Virus record (IMG/VR): IMGVR_UViG_3300043803_000951
Location: 1-64,000 of that record
DNA: 64,000 nt
Strand: one strand, 5' to 3'
Source: a virus
The notes beneath the pieces were generated by a model. It was not told where the DNA came from and did not search any database. It worked only from the letters and a program-made list of their open reading frames with translations. Below are positions 1 through 7,657 of this stretch, one piece after another. The position numbers and the translations under genes are program-made. Each line of letters opens with the position of its first letter. Position 1 is the first letter of the stretch.

Positions 1-704
1 CGGGGCTGCTCGAAGAGGTGGAGGCGGGCATCATCATCGCACACCTCCCCATAACACCAGCCAGCCGACCAGGCCAGCGTGTTGAACCGACGGCGGGCAT
101 AGCCCATTGCCGGCTGGTTGCACAGGGTTCCAACCCCAATCACATGGCTGCCATCAATGGATGGTGAACCGATCTGCCCGGCGACGTGGGCGTGGGCAAC
201 CACTGCCCTCCGCATCACCTTCGCCGTATTCTGGAGGTAGTTGGCACCGAACGCGAAGCCGTGGCCGAAGTGGTATCCACCGAGCTTGACCCAGTTCTTC
301 TCAACGTCGTAGGGAGTGACCTTGATCTTCAGCAGGGCGCACTTGGTTTCAATCCTGCGAACCACCTCCTCCGCACACATCTGGACGATGGCGTTGTGGT
401 GGCGGAGATGGTCCCAGAACCTGGCTTCGTGGTTGCCGAGGGTCAGGTAGTCCGGCTCCAGTCGATCAAGGAACCTGAAGCCAGCCTCAAGGTCCTGTAA
501 GATTGGCTCACCCTCATCAGGGGTGCCCTTCGCTCCGGAGCGGAAGGCGGCTGAGTCGAAGTTGTCCCCGAGGTGGATGGTTATGTCCGGCTTCCACTTC
601 TTCTTGAACTCCACCAGCTTTTCCACCGCGATGGGGTCGGCCAGTTCTCCGTGGTTGCAGCCGAAGGCGAGGACTCGCTTCCATCGTCGGGTGATTGTCG
701 CCAT
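1..704 (-). CDS. Calcineurin-like metallophosphoesterase, truncated by window edge
   Basis: Reads leftward from ATG at 704 and runs off the left edge, so the C-terminus is missing. The translation has the metallophosphoesterase order: FGCNHGE (residues 14-20), HLGDN (about 44-48), LGNHEARF (about 91-98) and VAHAHV near 170. These normally bind two metal ions and hydrolyse phosphoesters. The first motif has Cys where the family usually has Asp (DxH), so metal site 1 may be altered. A second phosphoesterase of a different subtype lies at 42267-43121. The substrate cannot be inferred. It follows a 75-residue unknown gene in the same leftward operon. Confidence 0.8.
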   Translation of the reverse strand, partial: MATITRRWKRVLAFGCNHGELADPIAVEKLVEFKKKWKPDITIHLGDNFDSAAFRSGAKGTPDEGEPILQDLEAGFRFLDRLEPDYLTLGNHEARFWDHLRHHNAIVQMCAEEVVRRIETKCALLKIKVTPYDVEKNWVKLGGYHFGHGFAFGANYLQNTAKVMRRAVVAHAHVAGQIGSPSIDGSHVIGVGTLCNQPAMGYARRRFNTLAWSAGWCYGEVCDDDARLHLFEQP

Positions 705-746
705 CGGGATTCTTATGCCATCCGGGTTGGTTGATTTGCAAGGCTT

Positions 747-974
747 TTAGGGAAACTCATCCCACCCATCCTCGCGTGGGGCGGGTCGTCCCTCCTCATT
801 CACAATCGCTGCCCCAATCACCGCCCAATCCCGGTCGCCCACCCGGACCGCGTAGTTCCAAGTCTTCGTCCCCAATAGGAACGCCTTGGACACCACGCCC
901 CGTTGCAGGTCTCGCTTACCGGTCACCTTGAAGTCCACGGTGGTTCCGGCTGGGATTGGGTGGGCGATGGTCAC
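747..974 (-). CDS. Small hypothetical protein (75 aa)
   Basis: GTG start at 974, placed directly after the TAG stop of the sliding-clamp gene with no gap, which suggests translational coupling. The short beta-rich sequence has VDFKVTGKRDLQRG near the start and the pattern GDRDWAVIGAAIVNEEG in the second half. I do not recognise a family. Its position between clamp and phosphoesterase suggests an accessory DNA-metabolism gene, but nothing in the sequence proves it. Confidence 0.6.
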   Translation of the reverse strand: MTIAHPIPAGTTVDFKVTGKRDLQRGVVSKAFLLGTKTWNYAVRVGDRDWAVIGAAIVNEEGRPAPREDGWDEFP

Positions 975-2021
975 CTACTGTCTCCTCATCGGCGCCATCA
1001 TCGCCAGCCGCCCATCCGGGACAGCCGCCTCAATCGAGATGGGGGATTTTGGATCACTGAATCCTACCGCCACCTCGTCACAATCGAACGCAGCGAGGGC
1101 GGCAATGAGCGGGATAGCATTGGCCATGATGGTCGCCCCATCCACTGACTCCTTGAGCGTGGCGGACCCGTCGAAGCTCTCGCCTTCCCCGAGTAGATGC
1201 AGGGCCTCACCCATGACCTTCAGCTCCACATCGCAGCTCAGGCTCATACCCTTCCCGGAGGGAGCGTGGATGCCCATGTAGGCCCGAAGAAGGCCAAGGA
1301 GTTCCTCGCGGTTGGCAATCCCGGCAATGGGCTGCTTGAGCGCAAGGAGCTTCGAGTAGCTCATCGAGCGGCGGTCGTGGAACAGGGGGATGGTGAAGCC
1401 GCAATCAGGTGAGGTGACCCGCAGCTTGTCCCCATCCGAGTCCACCACCACATCGCCCTCCATCGCCTTGAGCAACGGGAGGACGGAGGTTGGGATGAAG
1501 AGGTCTTCCCGACCCCAAGGAAGCTCCGTCAACTGGACGGAGAAGTTCATCCGGTCTGTCCCGAACGCCACCAAATTGCCATTGTGGGACTGGATGTTGA
1601 TGTGGTCGAAGTCGCTGTTCTCATCCGGGTGGCTCATCAGGGCACCAAACCCAACCGCCTCCACGAACATATGGGGGAGTGAGATTGGGGAGTTCTTAAC
1701 GTCCGCCCATTTGACCAGCTCCGCGGAGTCCAACGTGGGGGCCTTGATCTTCAGGGAGCCGCTCTTGATGAGGGCGGAGGATTCGCCTGCGTCGATGACG
1801 ATTTCCTCCCCGCCGGCCGCGAGGGCTGATTCAAGCGGGGCCTGCTTGATACAGGTGGAGCCAAGGAAGTCCCCGACCTTGAACCAAGCCTCGCCCTTCG
1901 CGGACGTTGCCATAACTACCCCATCGACCAACTGGATGGCCCCGATGGATTGGCGGGTGATGATGCGGCTGACGAAGCTGAGCCCCTTCTCCAGCAGCCG
2001 GGAGTTGATGGTGGTCTTCAT
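975..2021 (-). CDS. Divergent DNA polymerase III beta-type sliding clamp
   Basis: 348 residues from ATG at 2021, close to the usual DnaN length of about 370. The C-terminus (ISIEAAVPDGRLAMMAPMRR) matches the beta-clamp ending, in which a final strand leads into MPMR-L. The N-terminal stretch, a self-contained start MKTTINSRLLEKGLSFVSR, resembles domain I. A clamp encircles DNA and tethers the replicative polymerase. The start overlaps the upstream stop by one base (TAATG), so a longer in-frame extension starting near 2135 is unlikely. The call rests on weak but well-placed similarity; a structure prediction showing three repeated clamp folds would settle it. No phage DNA polymerase is visible in the window. 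Confidence 0.65.
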   Translation of the reverse strand: MKTTINSRLLEKGLSFVSRIITRQSIGAIQLVDGVVMATSAKGEAWFKVGDFLGSTCIKQAPLESALAAGGEEIVIDAGESSALIKSGSLKIKAPTLDSAELVKWADVKNSPISLPHMFVEAVGFGALMSHPDENSDFDHINIQSHNGNLVAFGTDRMNFSVQLTELPWGREDLFIPTSVLPLLKAMEGDVVVDSDGDKLRVTSPDCGFTIPLFHDRRSMSYSKLLALKQPIAGIANREELLGLLRAYMGIHAPSGKGMSLSCDVELKVMGEALHLLGEGESFDGSATLKESVDGATIMANAIPLIAALAAFDCDEVAVGFSDPKSPISIEAAVPDGRLAMMAPMRRQ

Positions 2022-2227
2022 TAGTCGATAAGGAAGAGGGCGCACCGGATTTGGCTGTTCCCGCCGGGGGTGGCGAGGTGCACCTGCTTTATGTCGCCCG
2101 GGAACAGCGGCTCGGCCTTGTTGTTGAGCCAGCAAACCTTCGCAGACGGGTCAATCTGGGGCTGGCTGAGGCGCTCGATGAGGTCGTGGACGGTGAGGTA
2201 GGGCTGGTTTGTGGATGTGTTGATCAT
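2021..2227 (-). CDS. Small hypothetical protein upstream of clamp (68 aa)
   Basis: ATG at 2227; its TAA stop shares one base with the clamp's ATG (TAATG). The segment TVHDLIERLSQPQIDPSAKV followed by a beta-rich C-terminus resembles small phage proteins annotated only as hypothetical. No motif, membrane segment or metal ligand set is visible. The tight coupling suggests co-expression with the clamp. Confidence 0.6.
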   Translation of the reverse strand: MINTSTNQPYLTVHDLIERLSQPQIDPSAKVCWLNNKAEPLFPGDIKQVHLATPGGNSQIRCALFLID

Positions 2228-2268
2228 TGTGATTTTCAGTTATGGTTTCTAGCTACGGTTTCGACTCT

Positions 2269-2535
2269 CTACTTTTTCTTCTTCTTGTCAATAGGCAATT
2301 CACTCTCAAGGGTTTCCTTGATGTCCTCCGCGGTGATTCCCATCACACACAGCAGGTGGGCGAAGATGGCTGCCCCGCAGACCTGCTGCTGCTCGTCAAG
2401 GAGCGGCAGCAACCCCGCCGCCACGCATTGCTCATTGCAGCTCTCGGTGATGGTGATGGCCTGAAGGCGGACCAGCTCCAGGGTGGCCTTGAGTTCCTCG
2501 GGGTCCAGCTTCTCGGGTTGCTCGTCGCTGCTCAC
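2269..2535 (-). CDS. Small helical hypothetical protein (88 aa)
   Basis: I prefer the GTG start at 2535 because it overlaps the upstream TGA as GTGA, the pattern used throughout this arm; an in-frame ATG at 2562 would add nine residues. The protein is helical with an acidic N-terminus, a central cysteine-containing region (ESCNEQC) and a lysine tail of five residues at the very end. Function unknown. Confidence 0.55.
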   Translation of the reverse strand: MSSDEQPEKLDPEELKATLELVRLQAITITESCNEQCVAAGLLPLLDEQQQVCGAAIFAHLLCVMGITAEDIKETLESELPIDKKKKK

Positions 2536-2780
2536 GGCTTGGCCTCCTTGGCTTGGGTCCATTGGTGAGTTTGTAACGTCGGGTGGTGAAATTGCTGGAA
2601 CAACGCATCCCCCGCCTCCACCACCCGGCGGATGCGCTCGTTGACTGCGGCCAGCTCGCGTTCGAGCCTTTCAATCTCCCGATGCGCCCACCACTCGGAT
2701 TCCCCCTTTGGGATACGGCTGTCCATGATGCGGCTTCGCAGTTCGGCTGCTGGCGTTGCGTTGCAAGGTTTGCCATCCAT
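2532..2780 (-). CDS. Small coiled-coil hypothetical protein (82 aa)
   Basis: ATG at 2780, three bases after the glycosyltransferase stop. The middle (HREIERLERELAAVNERIRR) is a strong heptad-type coiled coil, so the product probably dimerises. Its TGA overlaps the GTG of the next gene. No enzyme motif is seen. Confidence 0.6.
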   Translation of the reverse strand: MDGKPCNATPAAELRSRIMDSRIPKGESEWWAHREIERLERELAAVNERIRRVVEAGDALFQQFHHPTLQTHQWTQAKEAKP

Positions 2781-2783
2781 AGT

Positions 2784-3551
2784 TTACACTTTCGTTGCTA
2801 GTCCCAGATACGTGTCCCGACCCTCCATGTGAATCCACTCGGCCACCGGGAAATCCCCGGCAATCCCGTGGGCGGCTGCCAATGCCCCATACTCATGGGC
2901 TGGCGTCTGCGCTTTCCTGAGATATTTCTTGGCCTTCCCGATCTGCGGGTTGGCCAGCTCCTCAACCGCCCGGTGGTTATTCGGCAGGAGATCGTTGCAG
3001 ATGTGGCCCCAGACCACCTCGCAAAACTGGTCGCTCGGCTTCTCCGCCTTGGCAACCCGGTCCCGGTAGATTTCCATCAGCCTCTCCGCACTGAGGCTAT
3101 CCGTCCGCCAAGCCACACAATCGCTGAGGATGGTGAATTTGCTGAAGAACCTAGCCGATGAACGGGCGAACGTGTGGAGCTTGGGCTGGCCCGGGACCAC
3201 CACCTTCACCGACTCATCCGCGAACGGGTCAAGGATCAGCTCCTTGAAGCCGGCCAAGGGGATGAAGCGTTGGCTTAGTTTCACCACCACATCGGCCCCT
3301 ACCTGCCCCGCCATGACCGCGCCGTTGATAAAGGCGCTCCAATCCCCGGACGTATGGGAGCGACGCCTTGGTGGGCATGTGTAGGCGCAACCGTGACGGT
3401 CCGCAACGGCCTTGATCTGCGGGGATTCCAAGGAAGCATCGTCCGAGACGAGGATGGGAACGTCCTGCCCGAAGACCTTCCTGCATTGGACCACGCACAG
3501 CTCCACAAACTGGGGCAGCCGGTAGGCCCCGATGGTGATGGCGATAGTCAT
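2784..3551 (-). CDS. GT-A type glycosyltransferase-like protein
   Basis: 255 residues. The start MTIAITIGAYRLP is the first Rossmann strand of family 2-type glycosyltransferases; VSDDAS (35-40) is the nucleotide-sugar aspartate motif, and GDWSAF near 70 followed by ADVVVKLSQRF near 85-95 sits where the metal-binding DxD loop is expected, although a clear DxD is missing there. It would transfer a sugar from a nucleotide donor. It is coupled by an ATGA overlap to the small gene upstream. It lies 35 kb from the main sugar cluster, so it may act alone, for example on DNA bases or on a host glycan. Donor and acceptor are unknown. Confidence 0.6.
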   Translation of the reverse strand: MTIAITIGAYRLPQFVELCVVQCRKVFGQDVPILVSDDASLESPQIKAVADRHGCAYTCPPRRRSHTSGDWSAFINGAVMAGQVGADVVVKLSQRFIPLAGFKELILDPFADESVKVVVPGQPKLHTFARSSARFFSKFTILSDCVAWRTDSLSAERLMEIYRDRVAKAEKPSDQFCEVVWGHICNDLLPNNHRAVEELANPQIGKAKKYLRKAQTPAHEYGALAAAHGIAGDFPVAEWIHMEGRDTYLGLATKV

Positions 3552-3853
3552 TTGAAGAAGGAGATGACTTGGAATATCGACTCCGCCCGCTCGGCTGCGG
3601 TGGCTCGGTGGTTTCGCTTGAGCGCGAAGTAATACTCCTCGTCCAACTGTGGCGTTGTCAGGAGCGTGTTCTCAAGAATATGGCATTCATCCAGCGAGTT
3701 GAAGTAGTCGGGGATGTGGTGATGGGCGTCTGAAAGCAGGACGTGGCCGCCTTCGGGGCTATAAAGCACCTCCTTGCCCATCCGAACTAACCTCTTCCAC
3801 CCCGCCCACTCGGCCAGTTTGATCCGCTTCTCTTCTTGGGTGAGTTGGCTCAT
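3548..3853 (-). CDS. Phage ABA-sandwich-like small protein (101 aa)
   Basis: The layout LAEWAGW near the start, then IPDYFNSLDE in the middle, then a helical AERAESIF end, is the pattern of small phage proteins assigned to the ABA sandwich domain, a fold of unknown role found in accessory regions. ATGA overlaps tie it to genes on both sides. The assignment is from pattern memory, not from a search. Confidence 0.55.
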   Translation of the reverse strand: MSQLTQEEKRIKLAEWAGWKRLVRMGKEVLYSPEGGHVLLSDAHHHIPDYFNSLDECHILENTLLTTPQLDEEYYFALKRNHRATAAERAESIFQVISFFK

Positions 3854-3990
3854 TTGAGTTTCATTATCCGGCGTTTCTGGAATCTCTGGAAATGCTTCTC
3901 TCCGGTGGCCTCAAGGTATTCGCGGCTCGGATTGCGGCAGATGGATTTCCATCCCATTTCTGTCTTCACTTGTAATTCGTAGGTGCTCAT
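3850..3990 (-). CDS. Small basic hypothetical protein (46 aa)
   Basis: Short ORF from ATG at 3990 to TGA at 3850, with ATGA overlaps at both ends. The C-terminal half is strongly basic (FQRFQKRRIMKLK), and the N-terminus (YELQVKTEMGWKS) looks like two beta strands. The perfect overlap with both neighbours is the main evidence that it is translated. Function unknown. Confidence 0.5.
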   Translation of the reverse strand: MSTYELQVKTEMGWKSICRNPSREYLEATGEKHFQRFQKRRIMKLK

Positions 3991-4181
3991 TCGTGGCTCC
4001 TCTTGAAAATCTCCGGAATCTTCCCCAGCACACTCGGCCAGTCGAACTTGTTGCGCTTCCGTTTCCGGGGCAGCTTGGTGGAGCCCCAGTCGATCTCGTC
4101 GTAGTTGGAGCCGTAGTGGTAGCGGTTGACCCGGCGGGGTGTGTCGCCCTTGCCGGAGCCTTCGGTGGGTATCGTGCTCAT
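3987..4181 (-). CDS. Small hypothetical protein downstream of integrase (64 aa)
   Basis: The ATG at 4181 shares a base with the integrase stop (TAATG), so I take this start rather than the longer in-frame ORF running into the integrase. A glycine- and charge-rich N-terminus is followed by a basic run (KLPRKRKRNKFDW) and a short helix. Function unknown; possibly nucleic-acid binding. Confidence 0.55.
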   Translation of the reverse strand: MSTIPTEGSGKGDTPRRVNRYHYGSNYDEIDWGSTKLPRKRKRNKFDWPSVLGKIPEIFKRSHE

Positions 4182-5209
4182 TACTGTCCTTTCCTTCCCA
4201 TTGCCTTCATTGCTGATTCCTGAAGTGCCCGGTCCATCTCCTCGCGAACCCGTTCCGGGTCCATCGTGGCGTAGGCCAGGAAAGTGGAGGGGTTGCTGTG
4301 GCCGGTGATGGCGCACCCAATCAACGGGTTCACCCCGCCCTCGACCAGCTTGGTCACAAACCCCCTGCGGAAGCAATGGGGGGAGTATTCGGGACTGATA
4401 CCAGCCAGTTCCCGGGCGGCCGTCCAAGCATTGCCCCACCGTGAGTGCTCCCGCATCCGGGCAGCGTCAGGCTCAACGTATTCGCTGCGGTTGTATTCGG
4501 GATGGAACTTCCTGACCCTTTCCTGATCCAGCAGGCTCTTGTCGTTCAAGCGGATAAGCTCCGAGGCAAGAACTCCCGACGGGTCCACGGGGATGATGCA
4601 GGGGCGGGTGAAAGCCTTGGTCTTCCGTCTCACCTTGGAAATCACCATCCGCTCAAGGTCCACCTCGTCCCACCGCAGCTCCTGGGCATCTACCAAGGCC
4701 ATTCCCGTATGCCACATGACCGTGACCAGCCAGCGGACCATCGGATGGACCCCCTTGGTTTCCATGAGCTTCCGGTAGTGGTGGTCGCGGATAGGAGGAC
4801 GGCTAGGCGGACGCTTCGGGGGAGGCGGGGAGATGGACTCGATGACGTTCGGCTCCACCCACCGGTTCCTCACCAGCCAGCCAATGAAGGACCGGCAGAT
4901 GGACCATTCGATCTGCGTGACTCCCCCGTTGCGGTAGGCTGCGAGGTAGTCCCGGTAGTCCACCATCGTCTGCCGGCTCAACTGCCGCCCATTAAGCCAC
5001 CGCTCGAAGATTTTCAGGGCAGCGATGGTGCGGCTGATGGTGGATTCCGTCCAAGCCCCCTTCTTCTCGGCCAGATACCAGCCGATGACGACGTGGGCGG
5101 GGGGCAGCTCGTAGACTCCCCGCTTCAGCTTGGCGGGTTCCTGCGAGGGCATCACCACCTCCCACCGGCCTTCGATGGCGAGGGGTTGGATGGGGTTGTC
5201 CATGGTCAT
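4181..5209 (-). CDS. int: Tyrosine recombinase / phage integrase with non-canonical box I
   Basis: 342 residues. Residues about 35-120 form a SAM-like core-binding domain and about 140-320 the catalytic domain. Box II is present: H278-x-x-R281 (HCFRR), H304 (GHSN) and nucleophile Y313 (FLAYA). Box I reads TGMALVDAQEL, with Ala171 where most integrases have the first catalytic Arg. The Bacteroides element integrase IntDOT is a known precedent for losing this residue. It would integrate and excise the genome with the help of the upstream HTH protein, to which it is coupled by ATGA. No attP core could be identified. The presence of an integrase suggests a temperate lifestyle. Confidence 0.9.
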   Translation of the reverse strand: MTMDNPIQPLAIEGRWEVVMPSQEPAKLKRGVYELPPAHVVIGWYLAEKKGAWTESTISRTIAALKIFERWLNGRQLSRQTMVDYRDYLAAYRNGGVTQIEWSICRSFIGWLVRNRWVEPNVIESISPPPPKRPPSRPPIRDHHYRKLMETKGVHPMVRWLVTVMWHTGMALVDAQELRWDEVDLERMVISKVRRKTKAFTRPCIIPVDPSGVLASELIRLNDKSLLDQERVRKFHPEYNRSEYVEPDAARMREHSRWGNAWTAARELAGISPEYSPHCFRRGFVTKLVEGGVNPLIGCAITGHSNPSTFLAYATMDPERVREEMDRALQESAMKAMGRKGQ

Positions 5210-5580
5210 GGGGTTCCTTTCGATTTCAGGTATCTCGTCAACTCCTCCTCATCAATCCGGACTGTCCGATGGCCCAGCCGGGTGGCCTTGATCTTCCCCC
5301 TCCCCACATCCTTGCTCAATGTGGCAGGCAGCATACCCGCCAACTTGGCGGCCTCCGCTACCGAGAGTCCCGGAGCGTCTCCCAATCGCTTGGCGGGCCG
5401 TTTACGGCGCAAGGCGGTGGCCTTATTCGAGCCAGCCCTGAACCCACAGGGAGCATCATTGCCCGTCCGCTTGGCCCATTGGTTGAACCGGAGCCGGAAC
5501 AGCTTCATCGAGGACGGCCCGAACCCCCAGTCAAGGCCGGCCGGGGATTGGTCAATTGAGGGGAAGGTTGGCTGGCTCAT
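5206..5580 (-). CDS. Excisionase-like helix-turn-helix protein
   Basis: 124 residues. Residues 71-122 (GLSVAEAAKLAG, then RLGHRTVRIDEEEL) form a MerR/excisionase-type winged helix: a recognition helix, a basic wing and a C-terminal helix. Residues 1-68 are a basic, proline-containing extension (ALRRKRPAKR) not typical of minimal Xis proteins. It sits immediately upstream of the integrase with an ATGA overlap, the standard place for a recombination directionality factor. It could also regulate integrase transcription. Confidence 0.75.
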   Translation of the reverse strand: MSQPTFPSIDQSPAGLDWGFGPSSMKLFRLRFNQWAKRTGNDAPCGFRAGSNKATALRRKRPAKRLGDAPGLSVAEAAKLAGMLPATLSKDVGRGKIKATRLGHRTVRIDEEELTRYLKSKGTP

Positions 5581-6047
5581 TGGGTTCCCTTCGCTTCCCC
5601 GGATTCCTTGTTCCTTCCCGCCTCATTCAAAACCAACGGGAGGGTTGTTCCAAAGCCTCCCCTACCCCTCATGGAGATGAGGGGATCGGGAGCCTTGGAT
5701 GATGCCTCAAAACCAGACGGTATGGGCGTTCCATAGACCCGTGGATTAAAAGCCTTGCGGCTCCCTAGCGTCGGCCCCACGGGAACAATTGCTCCTGCCG
5801 ATGTAGCTTCGCTGGCTGCTACCGTCAGAACCGGGAGCCACCCCGGGACGTTTGTGACTGAAGGAAAGAAGCCCCATCCCAAAGTGACGCCCGAAGTGTC
5901 CGGCAAAGAAGGACGAAGATTCGGCTTTGGGATGGGGGCTGAAGTCTTGTAGGAGCATCGCCCGATCTTTGCCAAACCGCCATCGTCTTTGCTGGGCGTC
6001 AACCCAGGGAAGCCTTTGCTTCCGTAACGTGGAGAGTTTTTGTTCAT
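5577..6047 (-). CDS. Low-complexity hypothetical protein (156 aa)
   Basis: Rich in Gly, Pro, Ser and Thr with no predicted fold. Coding status is less sure than for neighbours because other frames are also open here. In its favour are an ATG start at 6047 and an ATGA overlap with the excisionase-like gene. If real, it may be mostly disordered. Confidence 0.4.
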   Translation of the reverse strand: MNKNSPRYGSKGFPGLTPSKDDGGLAKIGRCSYKTSAPIPKPNLRPSLPDTSGVTLGWGFFPSVTNVPGWLPVLTVAASEATSAGAIVPVGPTLGSRKAFNPRVYGTPIPSGFEASSKAPDPLISMRGRGGFGTTLPLVLNEAGRNKESGEAKGTQ

Positions 6048-6071
6048 CAGATTGAAAATTGCAAGGTGTTT

Positions 6072-6302
6072 CTATTTCGTTGAAGGACAATCGCATTCAG
6101 GCTGCCCATCTGTCAATAGGCAACTTTCCTTTTCATGGGGGAACTGGACTCCCGGGCACGTCATCTGCGGCTCACCGACAATCTTCCCCTGCCGCCACAG
6201 GCGCCGTAGCTGGATGAACTCCTCAACGGCCACGCTCCCTGAGGCGATGGTCCGCATCTCCCCCTTGCCGGGCAGGTAGATTCGGTAGTGGGTGGGGTTC
6301 AC
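6072..6302 (-). CDS. Small hypothetical protein (76 aa)
   Basis: The GTG at 6302 overlaps the upstream TGA as GTGA, which selects this start over the longer open frame. The N-terminus YRIYLPGKGEMRTIASGS suggests a small beta-barrel. The C-terminus carries three cysteines (TCPGVQ, SCLL, ECDCP) that could bind a metal. Function unknown. Confidence 0.5.
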   Translation of the reverse strand: MNPTHYRIYLPGKGEMRTIASGSVAVEEFIQLRRLWRQGKIVGEPQMTCPGVQFPHEKESCLLTDGQPECDCPSTK

Positions 6303-6445
6303 AGTGCAACCTCCACCACCTTGCAGATGGTTTTCCGGTGGCCTTTCCACAGCGATCTCGCCTCCTTCATGGTGTGGCACATGCCGATCAGGTTCCGCTT
6401 CTGGTAATCGCACCAGACAATGACGCGGTATTTCGGCGGTTTCAC
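6299..6445 (-). CDS. Small basic hypothetical protein (48 aa)
   Basis: GTG start at 6445, coupled by GTGA at both ends. The sequence begins KPPKYRVIVWCDYQKRN and continues as a helix rich in Lys and Arg. Evidence for translation is the double overlap; nothing indicates function. Confidence 0.45.
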   Translation of the reverse strand: MKPPKYRVIVWCDYQKRNLIGMCHTMKEARSLWKGHRKTICKVVEVAL

Positions 6446-6699
6446 TGGGTTCCTTTCTCGCGCTCAGCAAGCATGGCGTCGGCGAATACGTAGGCCATCT
6501 TGGCAATATCGGATGGTGGTTTCCTGACCATCGCCCCGTCGGCCAGTATGCCAACCAATGCCTGCCCCGCGAACCAGTCGCGGAGGGTCATGCCTACACT
6601 GGCTTGGTATTGATGCCAAACCCGACCGTCTTCGCCGTGCATGGTGTCGCCGAGTGGTCCATGTGGAAAAGCGGGTCCGCCTGTTGGGTCAGTGCTCAC
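6442..6699 (-). CDS. Conserved phage accessory protein (85 aa)
   Basis: GTG start at 6699, overlapping the upstream TGA. It contains GMTLRDWFAGQAL followed by AKMAYVFADAMLAER, a pattern common to small phage and prophage proteins of unknown function (short N-terminal loop, LRDWFA helix, final ADAML helix). It is unlikely to be an enzyme because it lacks conserved polar clusters. Confidence 0.6.
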   Translation of the reverse strand: MSTDPTGGPAFPHGPLGDTMHGEDGRVWHQYQASVGMTLRDWFAGQALVGILADGAMVRKPPSDIAKMAYVFADAMLAEREKGTQ

Positions 6700-6866
6700 T
6701 TGCTCCCTCCCTTGTTCTTCCGTCTCCGCGAATAGGCGCTGGCCGGGTCGGGGTGGAGGCGTGCCCAAGCCGCGGCGGCCTTGTAGATGCTCATGGGTGA
6801 GCCCATTTCCGGATGGCCGGCGGGCAGGGACTTGCCTAGGTGGCCGGCTTCAATTCTGACTTTCAT
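6696..6866 (-). CDS. Small basic hypothetical protein (56 aa)
   Basis: ATG at 6866. It overlaps the preceding gene by 17 bases and the following gene by GTGA. The C-terminal RRRKNKGGSK tail is basic. No motif is recognised. Confidence 0.5.
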   Translation of the reverse strand: MKVRIEAGHLGKSLPAGHPEMGSPMSIYKAAAAWARLHPDPASAYSRRRKNKGGSK

Positions 6867-7131
6867 TGGTTTCCTTTGGTTCGTTGTGGAGGACTGACTT
6901 CGTTGCTTCCTTGGCGCCCTGCTGGAAAAGGGGGTAGACCCCGAATCGCTTGGCGTCGCTGGCCGCAAACTGGAACCCCAGCTTCCGGAGGCGATCAATC
7001 TGCCTGTCCGGGTGGGTGGTCCGGCCCGACTGGATGGCCAGGGCCAGACTCATGCCCATATGCCAGCCGAAGGCGGTGATGGCGGACTCGTAGTTGGGCG
7101 TAGGCGCCCATTTGGTGGGTGGGTTGGTCAC
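6850..7131 (-). CDS. Hypothetical protein (93 aa)
   Basis: GTG at 7131 overlaps the upstream TGA, selecting this start. A central helix (ESAITAFGWHMGMSLALAI) is amphipathic rather than clearly membrane-spanning. The C-terminus is polar. Unknown family. Confidence 0.5.
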   Translation of the reverse strand: MTNPPTKWAPTPNYESAITAFGWHMGMSLALAIQSGRTTHPDRQIDRLRKLGFQFAASDAKRFGVYPLFQQGAKEATKSVLHNEPKETNESQN

Positions 7132-7292
7132 TTGTTTCCTTTCCTGTAGTTCTTCCGATAGTTCCGCATAAACTGGATGGCCACCGCATACCGTTCCGGG
7201 CTGGCCCATTTCTCCCGGAATCTTTCCCCGCGCTTCTCGTATGCAAGGAACCGATAGCCGTCGGCCCTCGTATCGCCTTGCTTGAAATCCAT
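7128..7292 (-). CDS. Small basic hypothetical protein (54 aa)
   Basis: ATG at 7292, GTGA overlap with the next gene. The sequence is rich in Arg, Lys and Tyr (YRFLAYEKRGERFREKW, ending NYRKNYRKGNK), suggesting nucleic-acid or surface interaction. Function unknown. Confidence 0.5.
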   Translation of the reverse strand: MDFKQGDTRADGYRFLAYEKRGERFREKWASPERYAVAIQFMRNYRKNYRKGNK

Positions 7293-7315
7293 TGGCTACT
7301 TTTGGTTGGAGTTCC

Positions 7316-7657
7316 CTATGCCCATCTTTCCCGCCCGGCCCAATCGAGCCCGCGGAAAACCTTCCCGTCCCTCACATCCCCGCGGACAGGCAGCCCATTG
7401 GCCCGCTTGACCAGCGTAATAGTGCGGGCCGTTACCCCCATATCCTGGATGATCCGGACGTATTCCTCCCCAGCCTCCAGTCGCCTAAGGATTTCCGGGG
7501 TGACTTCCTTCATCCGGGCCGGCGACAAGGGCGCCCCGTTGCGGTGGGAACGCTTGCCCCGTGGTGCTGAGTGAGAAGACGGGGCAGTGTGGCGGATAAG
7601 CCCCTTGGCCGCACAGGCTTTGGCGGCGTTGGCCAGTTCTAGGAGGGCGGGGTTCAT
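7316..7657 (-). CDS. Putative helix-turn-helix protein (113 aa)
   Basis: The ATG at 7657 gives a compact basic protein. Residues about 50-85 (MKEVTPEILRRLEAGEEYVR then DMGVTARTITLVKRANG) look like a helix-turn-helix: a turn at GVTARTI and a positively charged recognition helix. It could act as a small transcription regulator. The region before this ATG in the same frame overlaps the neighbour and is not used. Confidence 0.5.
   Translation of the reverse strand: MNPALLELANAAKACAAKGLIRHTAPSSHSAPRGKRSHRNGAPLSPARMKEVTPEILRRLEAGEEYVRIIQDMGVTARTITLVKRANGLPVRGDVRDGKVFRGLDWAGRERWA

Noticed and set aside
4445-5680. 411-codon rightward frame opposite integrase and excisionase
   Set aside because: Runs antisense across two recognised genes and their ATGA junction; no start signal.
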